Assembly: GCA_903905335.1 (NCBI GenBank)
Contig: CAIVGC010000247.1
Span: forward strand, 1-37,183
Reading direction: 5' to 3'
Origin: an uncultured Methylococcaceae bacterium
GTDB lineage: Bacteria > Pseudomonadota > Gammaproteobacteria > Methylococcales > Methylomonadaceae
DNA length: 37,183 bases
The notes under the pieces are model-generated. The model saw only the letters and a list, made by a program, of their open reading frames with translations, did no database searches and had not been told where the DNA came from. Positions 18,671 to 28,958 of this stretch are shown one piece after another (positions within the stretch are counted from its first letter, which is position 1; every line of letters starts with the position of its first letter). The position numbers and the translations under genes are program-made.

Positions 18671-20542
18671 GTGAAATTTAAAAAAGATTTTGACGTAATT
18701 GTGGTGGGGGGCGGCCATGCTGGAACTGAAGCTGCTTTGGCCTCTGCGCGTAGTGGCGCGAATACTTTATTGTTAACGCAAAATATCGAAACCTTGGGGC
18801 AAATGAGCTGTAATCCGGCCATCGGTGGCATAGGTAAAGGTCATTTGGTAAAAGAGATTGATGCCTTGGGCGGCATTATGGCTAAAGCTATAGATCTTGG
18901 CGGCATTCAATTTCGAACCTTAAATGCCAGTAAAGGACCTGCAGTTAGGGCCACTCGCGCGCAAGCCGATCGACTATTGTATAAGCAGGCAGTGAGACAT
19001 ACTCTAGAAAATCAACCTAATTTGGCTTTGTTTCAGCAAACCGTGGCTGATTTAATCGTCGTCGGTAATCAAGTGTGCGGCGTTAAAACCCAGATGGGTT
19101 TAGATTTTATGGCTAAGGCTGTGGTGTTAACTACAGGTACTTTTTTGGGCGGTAAGATTCATATCGGCTTAGAAAATTATAGTGGCGGCCGAGCGGGTGA
19201 TCCCGCCTCGATTGCTTTAGCTGATCGTTTGCGTGAATTGCCTTTTCGTATAGATCGCTTAAAAACCGGTACGCCTCCGCGTATTGACGGCAGAACCATT
19301 GACTTTAGTAAGCTAGAAGAACAGCATGGCGATAATCCAGTGCCGGTGTTTTCTTTTATGGGCAAACGTTCGCAGCATCCACGACAAATCCCTTGTCATA
19401 TTACCCGTACCAACAGTAGAACACATGATATTATCCGTGCAGGTTTAGATAGGTCGCCTTTATATTCAGGTATTATTGAAGGTATAGGGCCACGTTACTG
19501 TCCTTCGATCGAAGATAAGATTGTGCGTTTTGCTGATAGAGATACTCACCAGATTTTTGTTGAGCCAGAAGGTTTAGATACTCATGAAATCTATCCTAAT
19601 GGTATTTCTACCAGCTTGCCGTTTGATGTACAGTATGAATTTGTGCGTTCGATGCTAGGTTTTGAAAATGCAGAAATTGTCCGCCCAGGTTATGCTATTG
19701 AATATGATTTTTTCGATCCTAGAGATTTAAAAATGTCTCTGGAAACTAAGCATATGAGTGCTTTATTTTTTGCTGGTCAAGTTAATGGTACGACCGGTTA
19801 TGAAGAAGCTGCGGCACAGGGTTTAATTGCTGGATTAAATGCTGCGCGTTTGGCGCAAGGCCTAGATAGCTGGTGTCCTAGGCGAGATGAAGCTTATATT
19901 GGAGTGATGATTGATGATCTCATTACTCGTGGTACTCAAGAGCCTTATCGCATGTTTACGAGTCGTGCAGAATACCGTTTATTATTGCGTGAAGATAATG
20001 CTGATTTACGCTTAACCGAAAAAGGTCGTGAATTAGGCTTAGTCGATGATGAGCGATGGCAATCCTTTGAAACTAAGCGTAATGCTATTGCTAATTTGCA
20101 GGATGATCTGAAAAAACAATGGGTGAGGGCGGAATCTGAGCAAGCTCTTCAAGTTGAAGAAATCTGGGGTAAGCCGCTACTTAAAGAGGCTAACTTAATG
20201 GAATTGTTGCGTAGACCTGAAATTGACATACAACGATTACTGGGCTTTTTTGAAGGAGGCGATGCCATTGCCGATCAAGTTGGTGAACAAGTCGAAATTC
20301 AAGCTAAGTATGAGGGCTATATCGTCAGGCAACAAACTGAAATTGATAAAGCTCTGCGTCACGATCATTTACGATTACCTGATACTTTGGATTACGCCGG
20401 TGTTCCTGGCTTGTCCAATGAAGTAAGTCAAAAACTTAAAGCTCAGCGACCTGAAACTTTAGGTCAGGCTTCACGAATTCCTGGCATGACACCTGCTGCG
20501 ATTTCCCTATTATTAGTTTATTTAAAGAAGAAAAGTGCCTAA
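18671..20542 (+). CDS. mnmG: tRNA uridine-5-carboxymethylaminomethyl modification enzyme
   Basis: 623 aa; [65 protein letters not shown] start. Confidence 0.97.
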   Translation: MKFKKDFDVIVVGGGHAGTEAALASARSGANTLLLTQNIETLGQMSCNPAIGGIGKGHLVKEIDALGGIMAKAIDLGGIQFRTLNASKGPAVRATRAQADRLLYKQAVRHTLENQPNLALFQQTVADLIVVGNQVCGVKTQMGLDFMAKAVVLTTGTFLGGKIHIGLENYSGGRAGDPASIALADRLRELPFRIDRLKTGTPPRIDGRTIDFSKLEEQHGDNPVPVFSFMGKRSQHPRQIPCHITRTNSRTHDIIRAGLDRSPLYSGIIEGIGPRYCPSIEDKIVRFADRDTHQIFVEPEGLDTHEIYPNGISTSLPFDVQYEFVRSMLGFENAEIVRPGYAIEYDFFDPRDLKMSLETKHMSALFFAGQVNGTTGYEEAAAQGLIAGLNAARLAQGLDSWCPRRDEAYIGVMIDDLITRGTQEPYRMFTSRAEYRLLLREDNADLRLTEKGRELGLVDDERWQSFETKRNAIANLQDDLKKQWVRAESEQALQVEEIWGKPLLKEANLMELLRRPEIDIQRLLGFFEGGDAIADQVGEQVEIQAKYEGYIVRQQTEIDKALRHDHLRLPDTLDYAGVPGLSNEVSQKLKAQRPETLGQASRIPGMTPAAISLLLVYLKKKSA

Positions 20543-21186
20543 TGGATGATTGTCGAAGAATATTGGTATCTGGTTTAGAAGCATTAAACCAGAATTTGAC
20601 TGAGCACCAGATAGAACAATTACTGGCTTTTATTACCCTGATTGAAAAATGGAATAAATCTTATAATCTGACTTCCATTCGTGATCGTGTGTCTATGGTG
20701 CCTATGCATTTATTAGACAGCTTGGCGATAGTGCCTTTTATTGTGGGCAAGCGGGTCATTGATATAGGGACAGGCGCTGGCTTACCGGGTATTGTTCTGG
20801 CGGTTTGTTTTCCTGATATTGAGTTTGTCTTATTGGATAGTAATGCTAAGAAAACTCGCTTTGTACAACAAGCTATTTTGGAGTTAAAGCTGCCGAATGT
20901 CAGTATATGTCATAATCGTGTAGAGCTTTATCGCCCCAGCAATAACTTTGACCTGGCGATTACCCGTGCATTTGCTAGCTTAGAAGATATTGTGCGCTTA
21001 ACCGCTCATTTACTTAACAAAGACGGAGTGTTGCTGGCAATGAAAGGGCAAGTTCCTGATGTTTCAACGTTGAAGTCTGTAAGCACAGAGCTTTATCCTC
21101 TTAGTGTTCCTGGAATAGATGGTGAAAGATGCTTAGTTAAAATACATTTGAATAAAGTAGCTGAGGTAAGTGTATGGGAAAAATAA
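20542..21186 (+). CDS. rsmG: 16S rRNA (guanine(527)-N(7))-methyltransferase
   Basis: WNKSYNLTSIRDRVSMVPMHLLDSL..., VIDIGTGAGLPGIVLAV; coupled to mnmG. Confidence 0.95.
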   Translation: MDDCRRILVSGLEALNQNLTEHQIEQLLAFITLIEKWNKSYNLTSIRDRVSMVPMHLLDSLAIVPFIVGKRVIDIGTGAGLPGIVLAVCFPDIEFVLLDSNAKKTRFVQQAILELKLPNVSICHNRVELYRPSNNFDLAITRAFASLEDIVRLTAHLLNKDGVLLAMKGQVPDVSTLKSVSTELYPLSVPGIDGERCLVKIHLNKVAEVSVWEK

Positions 21187-21941
21187 TTGCCATAACTAAT
21201 CAAAAGGGTGGGGTGGGTAAAACCACAACGTCTGTTAATTTAGCAGCTACATTGGCTGCAGCCAAATGTCGAGTGTTGTTAATTGATCTTGATGCTCAGG
21301 GCAATGCCGCGATGGGTTGTGGTATTGATAAGCAGGAAGTCGAGTTTTCTAGTTATGATTTGTTGATGGAGGATGTGCCAGCTGCACAAGCAGTGGTTCA
21401 TTTGCCTAGTATTGGTTTTTCGGTAATATCTGGGAATGCTGATTTGACGGCTGCCGAAGTTAAATTAATTCATGCGGATCGTAAAGAGCAAAGACTGGCT
21501 GATGCATTGATGCCCATTAAAGCTGACTATGATTACATATTGATTGATTGTCCACCATCACTCAATATGCTGACTTTAAACGCCATGGTAGCCGCGGATA
21601 GCTTATTAATTCCGATGCAATGCGAATACTATGCATTGGAAGGTCTTTCGGCTCTGATGAGTACCTTACAAAATATTCAAAGCTCGGTGAATCCAGGTTT
21701 GCATTTGGAAGGTATTTTACGAACTATGTATGATGATAGAAATCGTTTAACTAAAGATGTGTCTGAGCAATTAATTCGCTATTTTGGTGATAAAGTTTTT
21801 AGAACGTGCATACCTAGAAATGTTCGTTTAGCTGAAGCTCCCAGTTATGGTTTGCCAGTAATCAGTTATGATAAATCCTCGCGTGGCTCGATGGCCTATA
21901 TTGCTTTAGCGAACGAAATGCTAGAAAGAAATAAATTATGA
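21174..21941 (+). CDS. parA: Chromosome partitioning ATPase ParA/Soj
   Basis: Deviant Walker A NQKGGVGKTTTSVNLAATLA, DLDAQGNAAMG; overlaps rsmG by 13 bp. Confidence 0.96.
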   Translation: MGKIIAITNQKGGVGKTTTSVNLAATLAAAKCRVLLIDLDAQGNAAMGCGIDKQEVEFSSYDLLMEDVPAAQAVVHLPSIGFSVISGNADLTAAEVKLIHADRKEQRLADALMPIKADYDYILIDCPPSLNMLTLNAMVAADSLLIPMQCEYYALEGLSALMSTLQNIQSSVNPGLHLEGILRTMYDDRNRLTKDVSEQLIRYFGDKVFRTCIPRNVRLAEAPSYGLPVISYDKSSRGSMAYIALANEMLERNKL

Positions 21942-22189
21942 GTTTTAAAAGTCGTGGTTTAGGACGAGGCCTTGAGGCACTGTTGCTTGATATCCCTACT
22001 AATGAAGAAAGGCCTATTGCGGTAAAGATAAATATCCCAGATGAAGAGTTAAATGAAGTTGAGACGATTAACAAGGTAGCAGAGTCAGTTGAATCGCCTA
22101 GTCGCCAGGAATGTTTTGCTATTTTGGCAGAGGCTCTAGTTTTAAAAGAATTGATGGTTGAGATTGAGCAACAAGTTCGTGATCTTTAA
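21938..22189 (+). CDS. Small protein with a ParB-like N-terminal motif only (no ParB core, HTH or dimerisation domain)
   Basis: 83 aa MSFKSRGLGRGLEALLLDIPTN... aligns with the ParB start MSLNKRGLGRGLDALLGDVTVK but ends in a different, helix-prone tail; ATG overlaps the parA TGA. Confidence 0.8.
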   Translation: MSFKSRGLGRGLEALLLDIPTNEERPIAVKINIPDEELNEVETINKVAESVESPSRQECFAILAEALVLKELMVEIEQQVRDL

Positions 22190-22288
22190 AAGTTGATTTA
22201 TTTCTTTTGACAACAGAAATGTTATAAGTTAATTATCATAGCGCTGTAGCATTACTGCCTGGCGAATTAATACACATAAAGAGAAAAA

Positions 22289-23146
22289 ATGTCTTTAAAT
22301 AAGCGTGGTTTAGGTCGTGGTCTTGATGCTTTATTAGGTGATGTTACCGTTAAAGAAGAAAAAAATCATTTGCATCTGTTGCCGATTGAATATTTGCAGC
22401 GAGGTAAGTATCAGCCGCGCCAAGATATTAATCCAGAAAAATTACAAGAATTAGCTGACTCAATTAAAGCACAGGGCATTATTCAGCCGATAATTGTTCG
22501 TCAACTTGCTTATGAAAAGTACGAAATAATTGCGGGTGAGCGGCGTTGGCGTGCTGCTCAATTGGCGGGTTTGACGCAAGTGCCGATCGTAGTTAAGGAA
22601 ATGGATGATCGTTCGGCTATGGCTGTTGCTCTGATTGAGAATATCCAGCGAGAAGATCTTAATCCTTTGGAGGAAGCTGAGGCATTAAAAAGATTGCTAG
22701 AAGAGTTTGAAATGACGCATCAGCTTATCGCTGATGCTGTGGGTAAATCTCGAACGACTATCACCAATTTATTGCGTTTAATTGAGTTACATCCTGAAGT
22801 AAAAAAATTACTGATCAGTAATCAACTAGAAATGGGGCATGCGCGCGCTTTATTATCTTTAGATGGCCCTAAGCAAGTCACCGCCGCTAATAAAGTAGTT
22901 AAAGATGGATTAACAGTAAGAGCAACGGAACGCTTGGTTAGAGAACTGCATTCCGAGCCTAAAATCCAAAAAATTAAAACCATTGACAAAGATACTTTGC
23001 GTTTGCAAGAAAGCTTAACTGCAAGTTTGGGTGCAAAGGTCGTTATTGATCATAAAGAAAATGGTTCTGGGAAATTAGTTATCGCTTATACCAGTCTGGA
23101 TGAGCTGGAGGGCATTATTAGTCAATTTAAAACCTACGAAAGCTAG
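22289..23146 (+). CDS. parB: Chromosome partitioning protein ParB
   Basis: 285 aa; LPIEYLQRGKYQPRQDINPEKLQELADSIKAQGIIQPIIVR, GERRWRAAQLAG, ALIENIQREDLNPLEEAEA, HTH HQLIADAVGKSRTTITNLLRL. Confidence 0.96.
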   Translation: MSLNKRGLGRGLDALLGDVTVKEEKNHLHLLPIEYLQRGKYQPRQDINPEKLQELADSIKAQGIIQPIIVRQLAYEKYEIIAGERRWRAAQLAGLTQVPIVVKEMDDRSAMAVALIENIQREDLNPLEEAEALKRLLEEFEMTHQLIADAVGKSRTTITNLLRLIELHPEVKKLLISNQLEMGHARALLSLDGPKQVTAANKVVKDGLTVRATERLVRELHSEPKIQKIKTIDKDTLRLQESLTASLGAKVVIDHKENGSGKLVIAYTSLDELEGIISQFKTYES

Positions 23147-23214
23147 TAATTCCTTAGGTATTTAACGTGCTTTTAATGGTTGTTACGTAACTAATTTCCT
23201 TGGTTGCAGTGGTA

Positions 23215-23724
23215 TTAAACAGCGTTTAAGTGTTCATGATCATAAAGCCGTGTTTTCTTCCAGCCGGCAAATTTATCATCATAAAATTGAATGTCGTTAT
23301 CGATAGAAAACTCATAGCAACTTCTGAATAATTTTGCTGTACGAAAGGCATGTAATTCATCATCAGCGGTAACTTTATCTACATTGCCGACTTGAAAAGT
23401 TTTGTTTCTGGATTTGCCGTTGCAGACCCAAAAAACGGTATAACAAAGATAGTTTTTATCTTTTCTATGATCGTATTTAATAGTTCTTGATACGCCGGTA
23501 ACTCCAGTTGTGGTTTTGTTTTTGGGTGGCTTAAGAAAGCGAGTCTTGCTACCCTTTAAAACGACTAACATCTGGTCTCGCCAAGTAATTGCCGCGTTTA
23601 GTGACTTTCCTTTGTTGCCCCATAATTTATGTGAAAAATAACGGCTAGTTTCTTTGCCCCGTCTTACTATTCGCACCTGATAGCCAAATACATCTGGTTC
23701 GGTGATATGTTTGTTTTTTGCCAT
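23215..23724 (-). CDS. AP2/ERF-like domain protein without recognised nuclease
   Basis: From MAKNKHITEP; two AP2-like stretches (YQVRIVRRGKETSRYFSHKLWG...AITWRDQML and TGVTGVSRTIKYDHRKDKNYLCYTVFWVCNGKSRNKTFQVGN...AFRTAKLFRSCYE). Confidence 0.6.
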   Translation of the reverse strand: MAKNKHITEPDVFGYQVRIVRRGKETSRYFSHKLWGNKGKSLNAAITWRDQMLVVLKGSKTRFLKPPKNKTTTGVTGVSRTIKYDHRKDKNYLCYTVFWVCNGKSRNKTFQVGNVDKVTADDELHAFRTAKLFRSCYEFSIDNDIQFYDDKFAGWKKTRLYDHEHLNAV

Positions 23725-24016
23725 ATAGATAATCCCCCTCGACAAGAATTATAGCATTGATTTAACAGCAGGGTTACGTCGCCATAACATAATAGCAAAT
23801 AAAAGTTTCCCTTGCTGCCTTTGTTTTGAGATCTTTTAGTAATTATTGTAATCTCTTAACTACAAATTATGGCTAAAGTTTAAATAAAAGCAAGTTAAAA
23901 ATAACAATACTAGACAATTCCCCACTAATCCGGTGTAGAATACTCTACGAACCCACAAAAGCCGTGGTAAGTGAAGTTCTAACCTTTTGTTGTTTAAATA
24001 TTTCTGGAGACAATTA

Positions 24017-24619
24017 ATGAGCGTTTTAGTCGGTAAACAAGCACCTGATTTTACAGTTCCTGCAGTTCTTGGCGATGGTCAAATAGTCGATTCATTCAGT
24101 TTTTCGAAAGCGACTGACGGTAAATATGCCGTTGTTTTTTTCTACCCATTAGATTTTACTTTCGTTTGTCCTAGTGAATTGATTGCTTTAGATCATCGTG
24201 TAGATGATTTTAAAAGTCGTGGAGTTGAGGTAATTGCTGTTTCTATAGATTCACATTTTACACACAATGCATGGCGTAACACACCTGTTAATCAAGGCGG
24301 CATAGGCCCAGTTCGTTACACTATGGCTGCGGATTTAACACATGCTATCGTTAAAGATTATGATGTTGAGGCTGATGGTGGTGTTGCTTATCGTGGTACT
24401 TTCTTAATTGATCGCAGTGGCGTTGTGCGTCATCAAGTAGTTAATGATTTGCCATTAGGTCGTAATATGGATGAATTGCTTCGTGTGATTGATGCTTTAC
24501 AATTCCACGAAGAGCATGGTGAAGTGTGTCCTGCAGGTTGGACTAAAGGTGACGCGGGTATGAATGCAAGTCCTGCCGGAGTTGCTGAATATCTGAACAA
24601 GAATGCCGATAAGTTGTAA
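24017..24619 (+). CDS. Peroxiredoxin (AhpC/typical 2-Cys type)
   Basis: VGKQAPDFTVPAVLGDG..., FFYPLDFTFVCPSELIAL, resolving Cys region EEHGEVCPAGW. Confidence 0.93.
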   Translation: MSVLVGKQAPDFTVPAVLGDGQIVDSFSFSKATDGKYAVVFFYPLDFTFVCPSELIALDHRVDDFKSRGVEVIAVSIDSHFTHNAWRNTPVNQGGIGPVRYTMAADLTHAIVKDYDVEADGGVAYRGTFLIDRSGVVRHQVVNDLPLGRNMDELLRVIDALQFHEEHGEVCPAGWTKGDAGMNASPAGVAEYLNKNADKL

Positions 24620-24630
24620 TTAAAAATAGG

Positions 24631-24676
24631 CTTAAGGTTCGTTGTTGTTATTAACTAACTGAACCTTAAGTTTTTT
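24631..24676 (+). terminator. Intrinsic terminator after the peroxiredoxin gene
   Basis: CTTAAGGTTC / GAACCTTAAG perfect 10-bp stem followed by TTTTTT. Confidence 0.75.
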
Positions 24677-24684
24677 AATTAAGA

Positions 24685-24963
24685 TTAGGCTGCCTTATCC
24701 GCAAGCAGTTTTTTCCTAATAAAAAAAGCGGCCGCAATGGCGCAAAGTGCAGGGATTTGTATCAATAAGAAAGTCATGGTTGCGCTTTTTGCAACAATCC
24801 CTACCAAAGCCGTAACGACTGTTAATTTAATAGCCCACCAAGTTATCCAATAGCCTATTAATCCTATAACGGCCCATTTATAAGGCTGTTCGCCTTGACT
24901 CTTTGCCGTTAAAAAAAACCAAACCAATACTGCAATTCCGGCAAGTTTAGCTAAAAACAACAT
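24685..24963 (-). CDS. Small membrane protein of unknown function
   Basis: Hydrophobic ORF from MLFLAKLAGIAVLVWFFLTAKSQGEQPYKWAVIGLIGYWITWW with GAGGAGTT RBS. Confidence 0.7.
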   Translation of the reverse strand: MLFLAKLAGIAVLVWFFLTAKSQGEQPYKWAVIGLIGYWITWWAIKLTVVTALVGIVAKSATMTFLLIQIPALCAIAAAFFIRKKLLADKAA

Positions 24964-25093
24964 GTTCAACTCCTCGTTTATTGTTATGTAGTTATACAAT
25001 AGTCATGATTTTGGCTAGCACATACTAGCTTCAGGTCAGCATGATATTCCATAATAGCCAATCATTACACTTTATTTAGAGCAGGAAAGCAGT

Positions 25094-27232
25094 GTGCTAA
25101 AACCCGTTAAAATTATTCTGTTTGTCTTTGCCGCCTTGCTACTCTTAATAGTACTTGCTGTCTTTACTGCTTATTTTTTCATTGATCCTAATAGTTACAA
25201 ACCTGAAATTTCGGTTTTAGTTAAAGAAAAAACGGGTAGAGATTTAGTGTTGACCGGTGACTTAAAGCTTTCGGTGTTTCCATGGTTAGGCATTTCAACA
25301 GGCCCCATGTCCTTAAGTAATAAGATCGGCTTTCAAGATCAAATGTTTGCTACATTAGAAGATGGCGATATTAAACTTAATTTATTGCCGTTATTAAGCA
25401 AAAGAATTGATGTGAGTCGAGTTGATATAAAAGGGCTGGTATTGAATCTTGAAAAGAATGCACAAGGTGAAATTAATTGGGATAATTTAACGGCGATTAA
25501 TATAACAGAGCAAGCAGCGCCAGCTATTATTGCTAACAATAATCAACCGGACCTTAATAGTTTAGCTATTTTGGCTGTTGGCGGTATTGCAATAGAGAAT
25601 GCACAGATAAACTGGCGTGATCAGCAGGCAAATAAACAGCTATACGTTAAAGACATTAATTTAAAGGCCGATAGTTTTGCTTTTAATAAACCCGTTGTGC
25701 TGGAGCTAACAGGGCTGCTTATCAAACCTGATAGTGCTTATAAAGCGGCTATAAAATTCAACACTCAGCTTATCGTAACCGAAAAGCTAGAGTCTTTCAT
25801 ATTCAATAATAATGACTTTCAAGCAGCGCTAACGACAGAAAATCCTGCAGATAAGCCTTTTGCGGTCACACTTGCTGCGCCTAATGTTGCTCTAGATAAA
25901 CCGGCGCAATCCCTAAAAGTTTCTGGATTAAAGCTAGTCGCCGACGATATAGTTGTTAGTGCTGATTTGTCAGCAACTACTCTTGATGATCATTATGCGC
26001 TTAAAGGGTCGGTGATCTTGTCGACTTTTAACCCTAGAGAGCTTATGTCTAAGTTCGGTATTAAGGTTTTCGACTTAGCTGATAAACAAGCCTTAACCCA
26101 GACATCACTGCATTTTAATGTGTCTGCTACGGATAATAGCCTTGATTTACAAGACCTAAACTTAAGCATCGATAATGCTCAAATAAATGGCTCAGTAGGG
26201 CTACTGAATTTTGTTGAGCCTGCCATAGCTATTAATTTAACAGCGGATCATCTTGATGTTGATAGTTATCTGCCCTCAGCCACAAAACATGCGCTTAGTA
26301 AGTTATTCAGTCCATTAGTCGCTATGAGCTTGGCTACTTATAGCATTCCGACAAATTTGTTAAGTCGGTTAGCTATCGATGGTCAAATAAATGTGGCGAG
26401 TCTTAAGCTCAATGGCCTAGCATTAAATGACTATCAATTAGACTTAAATGCAAGTAAGGGTCTGATTAAAGCACGGCAATCCGCTAAGGGTTTTTATCAA
26501 GGTGCTTATAGCGGTAATTTGAGTGTTGATATACGTAATCCCCAAGCCCTACTAGCGCTGGAAGAAAAAATAACGCATGTTAATGTTGAGTCCTTGCTTA
26601 AAGACAGTAAAAGTAAATTTCAAATGACTGGCCTAGTGGATGCCTCCTTGCATTTAAAAAGCCAAGGGCAAACTCTCGATGAGTTAAAGTCGGCGGTGAC
26701 TGGCGACATACATTTTTCATTTAAAGACACTGAAATCAAAGGCTTTAATTTACAAGCGATGCTGGATCGCGTTCATGTTAGTAGTGATGCGATAGACCCA
26801 GCTCAGGCGAATCATGATTTAACTCGGTTTTCTAGTCTTTCAGGCAATTCCGTACTGGCCAACGGCATTATTAATAGTCAAGAATTAGTCGCAACGACAG
26901 CTAAGCTACATATTAAAGGCAAGGGCAGTTTCGATCTTAATACAGAAAAACTGGATTATAAATTACAAGCTCAGCTTATCAAGGCAGCGGCCACTGCTAC
27001 TAGCCCGGAGCAGCTTTATGATGCGCCCATATCAATGGCCGTCACTGGTAGCTTAAGTCAGCCTAATTATACGCTAGATGTTTCTGCGTTATTAACAGAA
27101 AAAAATAAAGCCAAAATAGCGGACTTTGTTGAAAAGAATAAAGACAAAATAGACAGTATCGTTAATAAGATTGATCAAAAAATTGGACCGGGAGTTGGTA
27201 ATTTATTAAAAGGTCTTTTTGGTAAGCACTGA
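25094..27232 (+). CDS. AsmA family protein
   Basis: 712 aa; N-terminal TM then FIDPNSYKPEISVLVKEKTGRDLVLTGDLKLSVFPWLGISTGPMSLSN; C-terminal AsmA-like repeats; GTG start. Confidence 0.9.
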   Translation: MLKPVKIILFVFAALLLLIVLAVFTAYFFIDPNSYKPEISVLVKEKTGRDLVLTGDLKLSVFPWLGISTGPMSLSNKIGFQDQMFATLEDGDIKLNLLPLLSKRIDVSRVDIKGLVLNLEKNAQGEINWDNLTAINITEQAAPAIIANNNQPDLNSLAILAVGGIAIENAQINWRDQQANKQLYVKDINLKADSFAFNKPVVLELTGLLIKPDSAYKAAIKFNTQLIVTEKLESFIFNNNDFQAALTTENPADKPFAVTLAAPNVALDKPAQSLKVSGLKLVADDIVVSADLSATTLDDHYALKGSVILSTFNPRELMSKFGIKVFDLADKQALTQTSLHFNVSATDNSLDLQDLNLSIDNAQINGSVGLLNFVEPAIAINLTADHLDVDSYLPSATKHALSKLFSPLVAMSLATYSIPTNLLSRLAIDGQINVASLKLNGLALNDYQLDLNASKGLIKARQSAKGFYQGAYSGNLSVDIRNPQALLALEEKITHVNVESLLKDSKSKFQMTGLVDASLHLKSQGQTLDELKSAVTGDIHFSFKDTEIKGFNLQAMLDRVHVSSDAIDPAQANHDLTRFSSLSGNSVLANGIINSQELVATTAKLHIKGKGSFDLNTEKLDYKLQAQLIKAAATATSPEQLYDAPISMAVTGSLSQPNYTLDVSALLTEKNKAKIADFVEKNKDKIDSIVNKIDQKIGPGVGNLLKGLFGKH

Positions 27233-27240
27233 TTATCATT

Positions 27241-28305
27241 ATGAGTCCTTTATTATTCCAACAGCAGGTTCTTGCTTGGTTCGATGTGCATGGACGTAAA
27301 GATTTACCTTGGCAGCAGGCTATCACACCTTATAGTGTTTGGTTGTCAGAAATCATGTTGCAACAAACGCAAGTCATCACCGTCATTCCTTACTTTAATT
27401 CTTTTATAGAGCAATTTCCGACCATCGAACATTTGGCAAAAGCACCGCTAGATCAGGTCTTGCAGCAATGGTCAGGTTTAGGCTATTACGCAAGAGGACG
27501 TAATTTACATAAAGCTGCGCAATTAATTGTAGGACAGGGTTATTTTCCTGAAACTTTGGATGAGTTGGTGGCTTTGCCTGGTATAGGTATATCGACCGCA
27601 GGAGCTATTCTTAGCATAGCTTTTAAGAAAAGCGAGCCTATCCTTGATGGCAATGTAAAAAGAGTACTGGCGCGCTTTAAGGCCATTAATGGCTGGCCTG
27701 GCAATAGTCAGGTTAATAAAGCTTTATGGGAGATCAGTGCGCAGCTAACACCGATAGCGCGTGTTGCTGATTATACGCAAGCGATGATGGATTTAGGTGC
27801 AACTATCTGTACCCGCAGTAAACCAGCGTGCGATCAATGTCCTCTTGAAAGTCATTGCTTAGCAAAGCAGCAGGGCATGGTTTCTTTATTGCCTACACCT
27901 AAGCCTAGAAAAGTATTGTCAGTTAAAACCTTAATTTTGTTAATGCTCAGTAATCATCTTAATCAAGTGTATTTGGAAAAAAGACCACCTACCGGAATCT
28001 GGGGTGGCTTATGGAGTCTGCCAGAGTTTGATGATATTGATGCGGCGCATGATTGGTGCTTAGCCAAACAGATAAGCGCTTATGATACTCAGATGTTAGC
28101 TGTTCAGCGCCATACCTTCTCCCATTATCATTTAGATTACAAAACATTGTTGATGCAAACAGATAACCCCATAAATTTTGTGATGGAAGCAAATCAAGCG
28201 CTCTGGTATAACCCTAAGCAGAAAGACGCGTTGGGTTTGCCAGCGCCAATTAAATTACTATTGCAGCAACATATTGGAGATAACAACAATGGCAAAATTA
28301 GTTAA
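27241..28305 (+). CDS. mutY: A/G-specific adenine glycosylase
   Basis: 354 aa; HGRKDLPWQQAITPYSVWLSEIMLQQTQV, LPGIGISTAGAILSIAF, 4Fe-4S Cys set CTRSKPACDQCPLESHCLA. Confidence 0.95.
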   Translation: MSPLLFQQQVLAWFDVHGRKDLPWQQAITPYSVWLSEIMLQQTQVITVIPYFNSFIEQFPTIEHLAKAPLDQVLQQWSGLGYYARGRNLHKAAQLIVGQGYFPETLDELVALPGIGISTAGAILSIAFKKSEPILDGNVKRVLARFKAINGWPGNSQVNKALWEISAQLTPIARVADYTQAMMDLGATICTRSKPACDQCPLESHCLAKQQGMVSLLPTPKPRKVLSVKTLILLMLSNHLNQVYLEKRPPTGIWGGLWSLPEFDDIDAAHDWCLAKQISAYDTQMLAVQRHTFSHYHLDYKTLLMQTDNPINFVMEANQALWYNPKQKDALGLPAPIKLLLQQHIGDNNNGKIS

Positions 28306-28561
28306 CTGCGTAAAGTTAGGTATAGAAGCAGAAGGTCTTGATGAAGTACCTTTTCCTGGGGCTAAAGGCCTAGAAATTTTTGAAAATGTTTCAAAGCAAG
28401 CTTGGAAAGAGTGGTTGGGTAAGCAAACTATGCTAATAAATGAAAATAAATTGGCTAGTTTTGATCCCAAGGCTAGAGAGTTTCTGGCCAATGAGCGTAC
28501 CAAGTTTTTATTTGAAGGCAATAATCAAATGCCAGAGGGTTACGTGCCGCCTAAGGCCTAG
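28289..28561 (+). CDS. yggX: Fe(II) trafficking protein YggX
   Basis: MAKLVNCVKLGIEAEGLDEVPFPGAKGLEIFENVSKQAWKEWLGKQTMLINENKL; overlaps the mutY end. Confidence 0.94.
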   Translation: MAKLVNCVKLGIEAEGLDEVPFPGAKGLEIFENVSKQAWKEWLGKQTMLINENKLASFDPKAREFLANERTKFLFEGNNQMPEGYVPPKA

Positions 28562-28958
28562 GTATCAAATAGTTGGCTATGCTTTATTTTATAGCCTGAA
28601 ATCTCGCAGCAGCGAACATTTGAACATTGATATATCTAAAAGCGGTCTTTTGTCATATCCTGCAGGCTTTATGTAATATCTCATAATGATATTGCATCGT
28701 GTCATCAGGATTTTATCATAAAGCTTTTTATCGATGACAGGATGTGTAACCAGAAACCATATTTCCAGCATCTTTTTAATATTCTCATCAAGAGCGATAG
28801 TAAAGTTATAAGTGGCAAGCACAGCGTTAGTGGAAATATCTACGATTTTCGAGTTAACAAAGACAGTATCAGTACCCACGACAGCGGCATGAGCTTTATA
28901 AGCCCGACTTAATTCTTAGGCTTTTCTGGATAATAAAAATTTGCTACCTTTTTCAGTA

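Noticed and set aside
23182-23191. GTTACGTAAC palindrome downstream of parB as parS
   Set aside because: Does not match the CACGTG core of parS; a 10-bp palindrome alone is weak evidence.
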